Positions 45,483-58,043 of a stretch of DNA of 64,000 bases are shown here, in pieces. The stretch's first letter is position 1. Every line of letters begins with the position of its first letter. The notes under the pieces are model-generated. The model had not been told where the DNA came from, did no database searches, and was given only the letters and a program-made list of their open reading frames with translations. The position numbers and the translations under genes were made by a program. Origin of the DNA: Cryptomeria japonica (Eukaryota > Streptophyta > Pinopsida > Cupressales > Cupressaceae); the NCBI RefSeq assembly GCF_030272615.1, contig NC_081409.1, forward strand, positions 875,554,594 to 875,618,593, read 5' to 3'.

Positions 45483-48400
45483 CTAATTCGCCTCTCTTTC
45501 AAAAGATTCAAAGAACATCCTTGTACATATTATCTTGTCCATGATGTCCTCCAGCATGCCAGTATCAAGCTCATCACAAATCAATTCTCCTTGAGTTTTG
45601 ATGACTCTTTCGACCTCTTCTTTCAAAAATTGTAAAGGATTAATTGCCCCACTTTCATCCTCAATACCTGGCAGAAGGTTTTCACTCAGCTCACTGAAAT
45701 TTCTCATAAAATCTCCTATCTTTCTTTCTATGTTTTTTGGCAGCATCAGAGCTTCCTTCATTGACTTTACCAACAAATAGGTTGTATGAAGCATAGGTGG
45801 CCTCTCAACATGGTATTTGGAATCCATTGACATTATTCTAAGTTCATTTCCCCTTTGTAACCATTTTGTAAACAAAGGGATTGCCACTTCCTTATCCTTG
45901 TCAAAACTTTGAATAGAATTAAAAAATAAAGAATATTAATAATGAATGCTATTTAATCTACTATCCACCTTCTCATTCAAATGAGTTAGCACTGAGCTAA
46001 CTATCTCTATCTTCTTAAAGGTAGAATGATCCTCTAACTCCTTTAGCTTATTTTCCAACTCTTTGACCTTCTCCAAAATTTGGGCTCTTGTTGGATTAGT
46101 TGATCTAGTAGGTTCTTCATCATCAACATATGGCATCAATGATGTGCTTGGGAGGTCAGTCTCACTATCAAATTTAACTGCTGCATCTACATGAGTAACA
46201 GGTGGAGACCTAGATTTTGATGGTGTTGATGCAATTATCAGAGCAGAAGAGGAGGCTCCAATATGTCCTTGATCAAGAAGTTTAACTCTAGATTGCATCT
46301 CCACACATCTCTTTTGAACTGTATTATAATCATTAAAAATATTTTCAATCTTCTTGATAAGTTCTTCTTTCTCCATGGCCTCCCTCTTTGAATTTTCATG
46401 GGCCAATTTGGCCACATTGACAACTAACTTTGAAGCCTCAACATTTGATGTATCAGAGGCTCTTTTTATGATGAGGTTTCCCCTCAAGTTTGGGTTTATA
46501 TCATTGATATTAGACCTTCTAGGCCTCTGCTCTAGTGCCCATATTGCCAAGGTTGCATAATCATCTACAAATTTTAATCCTTTCAATGCCAACCTTGCTT
46601 CTTCTTCCAAACAAAATTGTTGTTCTTTTGATTTCTTAATGGCATCAAAATCCACGACATCTTCTATATTGCATTCTAGAAGAATTAAGACCCCAACTTG
46701 ATTTATGATGGTCCTGCCTTCATCTACAGTAATTCTTTTGAATTCCTCCATCATTTCATTTTTGAATTCTTCTTGATTTCTTGATTAGACCTATTTGGCC
46801 TTCCTCTTAGCCCTTCTCTTTTTATATTCCTCTAACTTTATTTTCCATACGAATTGCAGGAAGGCTGAGATTTTCACAAAAGCTTCATCCTCAAGAAATC
46901 TATCACATGCCTCATTCCTTGCATCTCTGAAGGCTCTACCCTCAATATCTGAAGGGGTAAGGTCCAATTCTAAAGTGGGTGGCACATGGGGATACCAATC
47001 CGCATCTCTGCATTTGTCACTACAATAGTATCCTCCTCTTGTTTCTCTTCCATGTGTTGTTACACTACTTGCTCTCAAACTTGCCTTGGAGGTGAAAAAG
47101 GCACATGTGGTGGTCAGGGACTCTTGTCTAATTCTTCAAGATCAATGATTGTGACCCCTTTAAAAGGTTTTACTTGTACTTTTGGGATTGGCTTGGTCTT
47201 CATAATTTTCTTCCCTTTTCTTCTTACAAATTTTCCACTATCACCACTACTCTCCTCTTCGATACTTGTTTCCTCTCTTACCCTTTTTATTACACCACCC
47301 TTTGGAGTAGGCACATAGCTATGTTTTACATCTTCTATCCCATCTATTCTTTTAGGTGGAGGAGGAGGTGAACCTAGTTGTTTCATTCTCATTTGATTAA
47401 TCAAGGCTTCCTCTTCCAGTGTTATGGGTGTAGGTTGTTGTACATTTCTTCTCTCAACTTTCTGACCATGAACTTCCTCAAGTCTAGTTCTTTTTTCCTT
47501 TAATTCAAGAATTAATTCATCAAATCATTCATGACAAAATAAAATTTGCCACAAAATGGAGTGAATTTTTTACTGGATCATAGCTGAGATCCATTTTCTA
47601 TACTATAGCTCATAACTTTCTAAAATCTATCCACTTCTCCTTCCTCAAATCCTAAGTCATGAAATCAAATTCATCTTCTTACATCCTCAAGGAAGTTGTG
47701 CTCATGGGGAAATGGGCCTCCTTTTATTCTTTCCCTAAAAATATTATAAAACCCCTCCAGGTCACTATGTCTGGCTGCACTGACCCCTAAATGATATGGT
47801 GCAAAAAGTTTGTCAAAATGCACATATCCCGCTTTTATAATCACAAAATATGGAATGACAGTATAATTAGGGAAAATAGTCCCTTTTCCTCTCCCTTTCA
47901 ACTTCTAATCATGTATACAACCTATTTGCCACATTACTTCAATAGAACGTAATCTTAGAGGAACAATAAAAGGTAATATATGTGGTTGACCAGGGAAACC
48001 ATAAACTTTGATAACTATACTAATAGGATAAGGGACAATATCTCCTTAGTTGTGCTTAATTTTCAAAAGTGGTAGCCTTTCCTTTGGTCTTATAAAATGA
48101 TGTAGTTGCGTGGGAATCCTTGGTGGATTCACTGTTAATCTCTAAAATCTAGAAGCAAAACTATTGTCAAACCTCACAAAACTAGCTTTCTGCTTGTCCC
48201 AAGACATGTCCATACTCCAAAGCTACACCAACACCTCAATATTGTCAATTGTTCTTTTGAGATTCATGGTTCCCTCAAAGTAATAAGAATTTCTATATAA
48301 GAACATGTGCATTAACAATTAATACCAATATAAATGAGTACTAAATACACCATTCTTAATATCTTGCAACCCCTCATGAATCTTCTCTTCAAGGTATGGG

Positions 48401-49126
48401 GTAAATTCAAAAACCACCGTAAAATCTGGATGTTGAATTTGTATAGCCATGTACATAAAATAAGGTGGCATGATTGTAATAGGGTTGAAACCTAAAATCT
48501 AGCACAAAGAAAAGAAGGTGTCCTAAAAATATTTGGCAAAAGCACCAATAGGAAAATACTCCTTTGAACTAGGGCCAATATGGTAAGTTGTATCTCCTAC
48601 TTTTGCCAAATGGTCTGGAAGGAGGCTAGCTCGAATGAAACCTTTCATCCTTTAAGGCCTTCAATTCATTCAAATCTATTTGAACTAGGGTAGAAGAAGG
48701 TTCATACAAATAAAAAATCTATTGGAATTCATCCGTCCTGATTGTCAACAAAACCTCTCCCTCATTTCTCCTTATTACTCTCGAAAAAGGGTCATTTTTG
48801 TCTACAACAACTTTGAGGAGGTCGACATCCATGAATATATTTGGCACCACTTACATACCCAAGTCGTATTTCCAAGCACTTGAGAATGATGATTGCAAAT
48901 TTCTCTGTCCATACCACAACCTGAACATTTCCACCCTATTCATTGGTACCCTAGCATCCACAATGTTGTACTCCTTATCGGTTAACCCTTCTCTTAGGGT
49001 TTTGCTTAGTACAAGTCTCTGCCCTTGATATTTATTATTTGTTGATCTCTTTAATTGATCAAGAAAAACATCAAAAAGGTTCCTCTTCAGATACTCTATT
49101 TGTCCTAAGTGATTTCACAGGGGGTC
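45483..49126 (-). pseudogene. G3 third coding region between integrase and 3' LTR, unknown function
   Basis: Read leftward from an ATG near 49126: MDPL-stop-NHLGQIEYLKRNLFD, then KYQGQRLVLSKTLREGLTDK, EYNIVDARVPMNRVEMFRLW and NIFMDVDLLKVVVDKNDPF. About 1.2 kb (49000-47900) is badly broken. Then come a basic Pro-rich part (47404-47114), a short Cys-containing segment (GYYCSDKCRDADWYP, 47078-46791), a ~270-residue helical region (46754-45936) and a final helical piece (45887-45483). Total coding capacity is ~1200 codons. The position is that of an envelope-like ORF, but I see no signal peptide or membrane anchor and recognise no family. Confidence 0.6.
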
Positions 49127-49140
49127 CATCCTACTTGACT

Positions 49141-50537
49141 TGGGCTTCTTGACAATTACCCACACCAGGAAGAAGGAAACTAGTGCTTAACGGGAGACTT
49201 TTAATTTCAACATAGAAAAGTATGAATTCTCACCCCCTTTATGCCAAATTTTTAAACCCTAGAGTAATTCACAATCTTTTACTATAATTTCACACAATCC
49301 GCACTTTCAACAACTCTGAAAACACAGAAGAAGGATTTGGCAACTTACGACTTTGTATGCACCAGATGAACCTTAATTTTGCACTGCAAGAGCTCATTTC
49401 GATCTTCTTCAGCTCAGGAATCAAATTTCGATTACCTTTGAATCACTTTATGAATCAAGAATGGTTTTGAAAAGGATTTTATTACCATTTTGGAACCAAG
49501 AGTCATTGACTCATCCATCATTACTACTCACGTGAGTGAAAAATGAATCGAATTCACATTTGAATCAAGTTTGAAATCGGGCCATTGATTTTCTCCATTT
49601 TTGCACATCGCATGATTTATATTAGTCAATCTGACATTGACCATCTCATGTGGCAAGTGGACCTATCAAAGGCATGATGTGGCATCTCTAACTCACTATC
49701 CACTCCACTGCCATCAATGACCCCACCATTCATCTTACCTTGACCTACCTTGGACACGTGGCATTATCTCATGATGCTGCAATCCTTAACCTTCTCGCAT
49801 CTTCGATCGTGGGGTGGTGAGGACCATTGTGTTTGTTCGAGGTTTATCCTCCTAGCCATGGTGTCCACCTTCTTTAGCCAATTAACGACCGAGCATCTTT
49901 TTGACCAAGATTAAAAGATCTCCATCCATTAAAACACGTGCAGATAGTAGGAAATTTTAGTAGCTCAACTATTATCACAAAGACATCAACATAAATATTA
50001 AGGTTTAGACTTAGGAAAATTAATGCCCCTGATGAAATATTAAAAAGGAGACCTACCCATGGGAAAAATTAATGCACAGACTTAGGAAAATGTAAGAGAC
50101 TGCCAAACAAATAAATTAATGCCTAGGAAATAAAAAAGGCCTCATGAACATTACTAGAACCGTTGGACTTAAGAGGAAAAATGTAATGGAGAATTATAAT
50201 AGGCTTAAGGGTTTTAATAGCAAGACCTAATCAAGATGCATGAAACCCTAAACCCTAAGCCTGAAACACATGATAGAGAACAAAATTAATCCAAAATGAC
50301 CAATATTTTGACTAGGACATGAATTTTTTTTGTACAGTCATTTTTAGGGCCATTAGTGACTCTGGTTGGGGATGATCATTACTTAGGAATGATGTAAGAA
50401 TATAGAATCTCAGGTGAAGAAGGCCATTGCAGAGCATACAAAAAGGGAAGTTACCTAGACATGGCAACTCAAACAGAAAGGAAAAATACTCTACTTATGT
50501 ACAAGACCTAATCTAATGCTCATGGAAAATAGCTGCT
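49141..50537. other. Spacer between integrase and the third coding region of G3
   Basis: No gene found in 1.4 kb on either strand. It would be internal non-coding sequence of G3, possibly holding signals for expression of the downstream region; none recognised. Confidence 0.55.
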
Positions 50538-51850
50538 TTAAGAAAAGTAGAGCTTCAAGAATTGTCCATGAATAGGAAATTCAAGAATATCACCATTTAT
50601 ATCTTGGAGAAAATATGAATCTTCTCCCCACTTGCTTTGGATCAGGTATGGGCCAAGCCAAATGGTGTCAAACTTGCCATGTTTTCCTTTATCTTCTAAC
50701 TTGGCATTCCACATCAGAACCAAATCATCAACTTGAAAATTTCTTACAGTTGTTCTTCTATCATACAAGTTGTTCTTCTAGTTACATCAAACTCTATCAA
50801 AGCTTCCATTCTAAACTGCATATCATTATCTATATCATCATCATAAGTTAGGACAAACTTATACATTTGAATTAATTTGTTTTGAGGTAACCTTTCATGC
50901 TTACCATACACTAAGTCAAATGGAGCACATCCTATTTCTTTCTTAACCATTACCCTTTCTACCCAAACTGCCAACTTTAGTGTTGACTCCCAAGCTTTCT
51001 TGTTTTTATCTAAGATTCTTTTAATGATTTAAATCAAGCTCTTATTGCTTGATTCATCTTTTCCATTTACCTTTGGGTGGTAAGGTGATTATTATGAGAT
51101 CTGGATATCATGATTACTGCAAAAATTTTCATATTCATCTGACCTAAAACTTGTGGTATTATCATAGACTATTCTTTCTGGACATTCAAATCTAGTCAAT
51201 ACATTATCTATGAGAAAATCAATCACCACCTTACTTGTTGCTTTTCTAGTTGGTATAGCTTCAACCCACTTAGTAAAGTAGTCCATAGCCACTAAGATCC
51301 AAGAGTGACCACCACTGGATTTACAAGCTATCTCTCCAATGACCTCTATGCCCTATTGCTGAAATGGAGCTTGCACATTTACAAGTTTCATTGGAAAATT
51401 TCCTGAAAACTTCAACTTTCTTGAATACCTTTGCATGGATCACATTTTATGACTAATTGATGTGCATCCTTGAAGATTGTTAGCCACTAAAACCAAGGCC
51501 TCAATATTTTATGTGCAGTTGTTTTGGCCATATAATGCCCTCCACAGACCTCACTATGCATTTCTATTAGTAGTTTTTGAGCTTGATCTTGGTCCACACA
51601 TTTTAACATGACATCGTCATTGTTTCTCCACCAAAGTTTTCTATTTACAATAAAATATTTTTATGGAATGTAACTTCAATGTCCTCTTCTTATTATCATT
51701 CATACCTTTAGGACATTTCATCTTTTGTAAGTAGCATATTATGTCAACATACCATTCACAATTATCCATGTCACAAAGATAAGCTCTATGTTATTCTGCA
51801 ACATTTATCTGATTGGCATCCAGGTTGCTTTGACCCATTAATTTGGCCAA
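50538..51850 (-). pseudogene. G3 integrase
   Basis: Read leftward: GIEVIGEIACKSSGGHSWIL, AMDYFTKWVEAIPTRKATSK, CPERIVYDNTTSFRSDEYEN, SPYHPKVNGKDESSNKSLI, then the C-terminal DLVLMWNAKLEDKGKHGKFD and WLGPYLIQ. The first catalytic Asp is Glu (51344-51346), and the Trp usually three residues before it is a stop (51353-51355). The second Asp and the Glu are present. Two stops lie near 51090. No chromodomain follows, as in Tat/Athila-type elements. Confidence 0.88.
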
Positions 51851-52399
51851 TCCTTGTCCTCTTACTAACTTAGTGATCTAGATGTCAATATTAAATTGTT
51901 GGATCATGTTGATCCATCTACATATCGTCCCGGATACTTCTTGTTGTGTGAAGATGTGTTTGACTGCAACACTAGGCACATAAGCAACCACTATTGCTCC
52001 CATCAAATAACTCCTAAAATATTTCACTGCCTTTACTAGTGCACAAACCTATTTTTAATTTGAATTATACTTTAATTTTGTAGCTTGAAAATATTTGCTG
52101 AAAAATTCTATGGGTTGCTCAAAACCCTTTGAATTCTTTTGCAAGAAGATTGCAACAACAATATGAAAAGATTCAAATGAGAAAATTTGCATAGGTTTTT
52201 CATAGTTATGTGTCCTCAAAATAGGTGCATTTTTAATATCTTTCTTGATTTCTTGGAATTCCTTGGTTGGCTCTCCTTCCCATTCTAACTTTGCACCCTT
52301 TATTAACAATTTAGAAATAGGTCTACTGATTTTAGTAAAGTTAGTGACAAACCTCCTAAGAAAATTAATCTTCTTAAAGAAAGATTGGATACCTTTCAC
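51851..52399 (-). pseudogene. G3 RNase H next to RT (Ty3-type, degenerate)
   Basis: Follows RT directly: FKKINFLRRFVTNFTKISRP, EFQEIKKDIKNAP, then MQIFSFESFHIVVAIFLQK, which aligns to the T-D-A-S-x-x-x-x-G-A-V-L-x-Q motif but has Phe where the first catalytic Asp should be. VCALVKAVKYFRSYLMGA follows a stop. Loss of catalysis in this domain is known in Tat elements that carry a second RNase H, which this one does. Confidence 0.82.
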
Positions 52400-52431
52400 T
52401 ATCTTGGGCGTAGGGAATTTATCAATTGCTT

Positions 52432-53190
52432 CTACTCTCTCTGGGTCATCCTCACACCATATTTTAAAGTAATGTGACCTAGCAATCTACCCTCAGTCAC
52501 CCTAAAAGCACACCTATTTTGGTTTAAAGATATTCCATACTCAACAACCTTGTTAAAGATTTTTTCAAGATGAGCACAGTGATCACTTTCATTATTAGAA
52601 TAAGTTGTTAGATCATCCTGATATACAAGCAAAAACACATTTATAATGTCAAAAAATGCAACATCCATTGCTCTTTGGAATGTTTCTCATGTGTTTGTTA
52701 ACCCAAATGGCATTGTTACATATTCATAAGTCCCCAAAGGCGTAGTAAATGTTATCTTGAACTGCTCTGATTCTTTAACTATTACTTGATTATACCTTGA
52801 AAACCCATCCATCATAGACAAAAGCTTACACTGTGTGAACCTCTGCAACATTGCTTCCATATTAGACAATGGATGACTGTCTTTTAATGAAGATATATTT
52901 AGATTTCTAAAATCAACACACAATCTGATATCTCCATTCTTCTTTCTCATAGGTACCAAGTTAGACACCCATGATGAATGTCTGATAGGCTTAATGATTC
53001 TAACATCCCTTAGCTTGAGAAGCTTCTCTTGTATTTTAGGTGCTAAGGTTGGATTAATTGGTCTTTGCTTTTGTCTAAAAGGTTTAGCACCTTCCTTTAA
53101 AGGAATTTCATGTTGAAATAAATCTTCCCTATAACCTTTTAGGTCATCATATGACCAAGCAAATAGATTTCTATTTTTCCTAACAAATCA
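52432..53190 (-). pseudogene. G3 reverse transcriptase
   Basis: Read leftward: LKEGAKPFRQKQRPINPTL, SNLVPMRKKNGDIRLCVDFR, PLSNMEAMLQRF, TPLGTYEYVTMPFGLTN, an in-frame TGA, ETFQRAMDVAF, then LLVYQDDLTTYS with the catalytic Asp-Asp. All are standard Ty3/Gypsy RT motifs in the correct order, and only the TGA near 52688 breaks this part. RT copies element RNA to DNA. Confidence 0.92.
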
Positions 53191-53599
53191 ATAAACATTT
53201 TCCTTACCTTGGGTGACATCTTCTTTCTAATATACACCTTTTTTGGGGCTCCTTTTGTTCTAAGGTTAATCTCTTCTAAATCCTCAGGGTGTGGGGCAGT
53301 AGTAGCAATTTTCACCTTATCCTAATTATGAAACACCCTTTCTAATACAACCAAGCCTTTGGGAATCTTATTTATCTTTAATTGAATTACGTCATTCCCC
53401 AAGACTGTCTCTTTTCCATCCTCTATTTGCACAAAGGCACCAAAATCAATCTCCCAACCCTCATACTATTCCACACAAGTTAGGAATCTTAAAATGTCAT
53501 CATCATCATTGAAAACATGTCAGCTTTCAATGTTGTCAGGGACTGAAGGCCTTGTTTAAACCTCAACTTTTGAGATTCCTACAAAAGTTAATCTTTTGG

Positions 53600-54019
53600 A
53601 CTTAAAGCTATATTAGCCAACACATCTGCCATTCTATTATGGCTTCTTTCTTTCCAGTCAATACCAAATGCATGAAAGTTCTCAATCTCATCCCATACAA
53701 CATTCTTGTACTGCTTCAACCTTATATTTTTTGATGCATACTTCGACATGATTTAGGATATGACTAATTTAGAATCTCCAATGACTTTGAGATTCTTTAT
53801 CCCTTGTTTTTTAGCTAATCCCAACCCCAGTAGTAATGCATCATACTCTACAACATTATTAGTGCATGCAAAGGACAAGGTAAAAGAAAAATTAAAAGTT
53901 TTTACGTTAGGTGAGATGAATAATACGCTTGCACCAGAGCCTTCCTTAGAGCTAGCTCCATCAAAATACATTATCCATAAACTATCATCACTTAATGATT
54001 TCTCTACTTCCTTTTTCAA
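53600..54019 (-). pseudogene. G3 additional RNase H located before RT
   Basis: SLWIMYFDGASSKEGSGAS, then TNNVVEYDALLLGLGLAKK, VIGDSKLVIS, and after one stop HAFGIDWKERSHNRMADVLA. The four acidic positions of RNase H are all present (Asp in YFDG, Glu in VVEY, Asp in GDS, Asp in MADV). This is the plant 'additional RNase H' type. The stop after SKLVIS (near 53754) replaces a usual Gln-containing segment. A ~400-base linker separates it from RT. Confidence 0.88.
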
Positions 54020-54043
54020 TGGTGCAGGTTGTTCTTTCTCTTC

Positions 54044-54520
54044 TCATGGGGAGTCTTCAACCCTGAATGCATTGATGTTTGTGTCTACAAAAAATGTCAT
54101 GTCCTTATCAGAGTCCTTTTCATGTACCATCATATATGGTACCCTTGACTCTCTCTCAATTTTGACATTCTTACCATCAATGCAAAAGGTTTCATAAGAT
54201 AAATCACATTGCAAACTCCCCCTATAGAAGCACTCCACTTTATTTACAATAACATCCCATAATGGGGTGGGATGTCTACAACTAGGACACTCATGGCTAA
54301 ATCCTTCTTAGGGAAGGTTGAAAGTTTATAAGGTAGTGCCCTTATAGTACATATCATAGGTACTTCTCTTGAATCCATAGCACAACATCTGCCTCAAGTG
54401 GTATCACATTTAAACCCATGGCTTCCATAATTTTCACTGGCATGACATTGTTTGAGGCTCCAGAATCAATCATACACTTTTTAGCATCCCTCCATTTATG
54501 ATAACTCAAAAAAAGGGATC
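54044..54520 (-). pseudogene. G3 aspartic protease
   Basis: Read leftward: KKCMIDSGASNNVMPVKIME with an intact D-S-G-A-S active site, then shifted frames with a DIPPHYGMLL-like motif, and SLQCDLSYETFCIDGKNVKI just before the RNase H. Broken by shifts. Confidence 0.8.
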
Positions 54521-54599
54521 CACATTTTGATAACCCTCATCTACTATATCTTCAAGATAAATTTGGGGAATTTGAGAAACCATTTTCTCAAGATCTTTA

Positions 54600-57500
54600 T
54601 CCTTTGTCTCATTCTTATTCACGTGTTCCTTTACATGGTGAGAAACATTCTTATGTTCAATCTTAGCAGAAGAAGAAACACCCCTAACCTAGGCCATAGA
54701 TTTCGCCTTATGTTCCTCAATTCTTAGTGTTTCTTGTAAAGGAACCTTAACTATAATATGAGAAAGAAATTGAAGCATATCAATGGGTGTTTAATCTGGC
54801 AATTCAAGAGACATACTTGATTTTTCTTCATGTTTATCTGGTTTGTTGCTTTCAACATTTTGTTTTTGCTTCAGGTCCTCTCCAACAGGCGCAACAAAAT
54901 TTTCAACTATCTTTGTCTTCACCTTAGGTGAAGCAACTTCCTCACTGGGCTTTATTATTTTAGCTTTCTTAGCCCACTCTTTTTTCTTGACCTCCTTAAT
55001 CTTGATTGCATCCTTCCTCGATTTATCTTCTTTGACCTCTTTGCCTTTATTTTTTAGTTCTTTGATAAATAGACCAAAAGGCTTTCCCTGATCTTGACCA
55101 ATTGTTTTGTTTCTCAATTGGTAATTACTCTTAACCTAAGCCACCATAGCAATTGTTATTTTGGCAATCTCTTCATCAGAAGGTCTTCTCAAGGACACAA
55201 CATCTTCTCCTTCAACATTACATATTTGATCATCAGCACATAACTCATCATCAGAAAAAAATTGCTGATGTTATGATTCATTTCTTCGCCTTTGATGATC
55301 TACATCCAAGTCCCAAGTTTCAGTATCAGAAAAGTATTCTGCTCCTCTAAGGTAAGAAATGGTCATGAGACAATCAATGGTGTCATCCTCAAAAGTTTCT
55401 TCTTCTACTTCTTGTATGTCATCCTTGGCAGAAATAAATTGTGCAGCAACACAATACTTAGGTGAATGAGGTGATTAACAAGAAACACACCAAGGTGTAT
55501 CCTTAACAACATTCATTGTGTGTTTTTCCAATGGATCAGGAGTCTGTTTCTCTTTCTTATTCTTTTGTTACTACTAAACTAGCTTTCCATTCTTCCAATT
55601 TGTGTTGTAAGGATAGTCTTGTGGCCTTGGAGGTCTATTAAATTTATTAAACTATTGTTTTTATGATACAACACCCTTGTCATTCTTTGCAACAATTAAT
55701 TTTAGATCCTTCAAGGTACTAAGCACCTTGTCCCATTTATCTTCTTCTTTAGGTTTTGATCCTAAATGTTTCTCCATTTTATCTTTTGCACTTTTAGAGA
55801 ATCTAGGATCATCTCTTCTTCCAAGCTTACTTGAAGCTCTCCTATTTTCTTCAAAATGTATGGCTATCTGGAATGCATATCTTAGATTTTGAGGATCTTT
55901 ATCCCTAAGGATATATGCTTGTTTTGCATCAAATGCATTTACATATGTAGTTAGACAGAAATTGTCATTTAATCTCAGAACTTGAAATAATTTATGCATA
56001 GCCTTTTAAAATCTAATATTAAAATCAGTGACAACCTCAGTTGGCAACTTCTTGATGTTGTTGAAATCATTCAATATAAATCTTGCATTATTTTTGTCAC
56101 CATACTACTCTTTGAAACTCCTTTCAAATTCTTCCCAAGAATTGATGCTTGCAGTTGGTAATTCTCTGTACCAATCCCTAGCATCTTCAGTCAGAGATTG
56201 TACAAAAAATTTCATGACAACATCCTCATGCTCCACTTCATAGTGATTTAACTTATCTGTGAAAGCCCTCAAATGTTCTTTTCCAGTGATAGCATTATTT
56301 CCTACAAACTTACTGATCTTGTCCCTTAATTAATTTGGGACTGTGTTAGGATTTCCTGGTATCCCATCAAAACATAACTACCTATACCTCTCTAAATGGA
56401 TAGGTCTTCTTTGAAACTGCCCAGAAACGACTTGTTCTCCAACTTTGGTCGTAGTACTAGTCCTAGTGGTATTTGTTCTGGTGTTATCCCCAGTAGTAAC
56501 TCCAATAGGTACCTTATAAGCTTGGGACTGCCCGATGTTTTGAGTGGCTACTTGACCTCCTTTCCTAGTAACTGCAACTCTAGTACTTTGGGTACTTTGA
56601 ACATTTTGGGCAGGAGTACTCGTGCTCATAGTTTGTGTTGTTGTAGGGACTAAACTAGAAACAACCTGAGTATTAGATGGGCCAATAGTGAATGAAGCAT
56701 TACTTAATGCTAACATCTTAAGGAAATCAATTTTCCTCTTCATTTCTACTATTGAAGCTTCCACTCAACTCTCTCCAACTCTTTAGCAAGAGTTTCACTC
56801 TCTATCCTAGATTTATCTAATTCAGTGTCAACTTGAGATAATCCATGACTTAGATCCAAGATATTTGAGGATTTTTATCATTTATTTTAACACTGGATGC
56901 CTTTTTCTTTCCTTTCTCTTGGTCTGATTTGGGAACCTGAGCAGTTGGCTTACTAGGATCTACTAACTTTTGGCTATCAACATGACTCTTAGACTTTTCT
57001 TTTATAACATGTTCAGACTTCCTATCTAAGATCTCTCTTATAATAGGACCCTCAACACTAGGCTTAATTTTTTCTTTATTTAGAGATTTGAGTGTAGCTA
57101 GTTACCTCATTAAACTATCCCTCTCAATCACAACATTTATAACCTCAGATTATTTATCTTTTTCTCTTTTCTTTATTAAATCCATTTGTTCTTGGAGTTC
57201 CTTTCTTAATGTATATGTCTCCAAAAACCTCTTCAAGATCTGGTAAAGTTCTTTCAAAGTATCACCTAAATCTATTAGGTTTTCATCTCCTTATTCCTAA
57301 GTTGACTCAATATTATAAGGAAATTTTGTTGTGAGGCCAAGAGGAGGAAGTACACCAATAGTACTACTTTTATGACTTCTACTTCTACTCTGACCTCTTT
57401 TCTTTTCTAAATATTGAACCTGAGTAACCTCCTTATTCTATTGTTGTACTTCTTGTATGGGTGTGGTAAACAAAGAATCAAAGAATGCTAAGCTATCTGA

Positions 57501-57600
57501 ATTGGAACTATTAGAAGATGATTCATGAACTATAGGATCAACATCAAGGATGACTTACTTGCATTCTTATTCTTTTGTTTCCATGACAAGAGAGTAGGGC
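54600..57600 (-). pseudogene. G3 gag
   Basis: Read leftward: a Lys/Ser-rich N-terminal part with several stops (57600-56760), a Thr/Gln/Ser-rich section (56764-56378), a retrotransposon gag domain at about 56260-55950 (VMKFFVQSLTEDARDWYREL, NSWEEFERSFKE, a stop, YGDKNNARFILNDFN), helical sequence to 55661, then a C-x2-C-x3-H-x4-C segment (WCVSC, stop, SPHSPKYC, about 55502-55450). A long Lys-rich part (55117-54791) leads to the protease. Stops fall at probable Gln codons. Confidence 0.82.
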
Positions 57601-58020
57601 TTGCTTCTACATTTCTTCTTATTCCACTCCTCTGCGGAGCTCTAGGAAGCTCTTCCAATCTTTCTTCAGAATGGAGCCTCATGTAACCTCTCGTGTTCTT
57701 AGATTAATTCCTAGTGACAAAATGTTTCAAAGACTTGTTAGAAATCTTCAACAATATACGCACTGGCGCAAAGATTTCAGAGTCACCACCCAAATTACTT
57801 TGGGATACCAAATAAGACAATATTTGGTAATCTTTGAAAGATATTTATGAACCTTGTTCACAAATAAATAAGTCTTTCTCACAAAAAATTAGATCACCCT
57901 TTACAACAGAGAACATGAACCAGAAACAAAAAACCATGGGCTCAACCATCAAATCATAGAAACATGATATGACAATGCAATTTCCTTAATGGATGACACA
58001 ACTAACTGTACTTATGCATT
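57601..58020 (-). other. G3 5' leader
   Basis: Non-coding between primer site and gag. No further feature recognised. Confidence 0.5.
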
Positions 58021-58040
58021 ACTTCCTAGCATAGTTGCCA
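58021..58040 (-). other. G3 primer-binding site
   Basis: On the minus strand TGGCAACTATGCTAGGAAGT begins 3 bases after the LTR terminal CA. It differs by a few bases from TGGCGACTCTGCTGGGGA, a primer site common in plant Gypsy elements. tRNA identity not assigned. Confidence 0.65.
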
Positions 58041-58043
58041 TTT

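Noticed and set aside
45483-49126. Envelope-like protein for the third coding region of G3
   Set aside because: No signal peptide, membrane anchor or fusion-type segment visible in the readable parts; kept as unknown.
57766-57790. Alternative G3 primer site (TGGTGACTCTG on the minus strand)
   Set aside because: No LTR terminus next to it, whereas the site at 58021-58040 directly follows a terminus shared with the other LTR.
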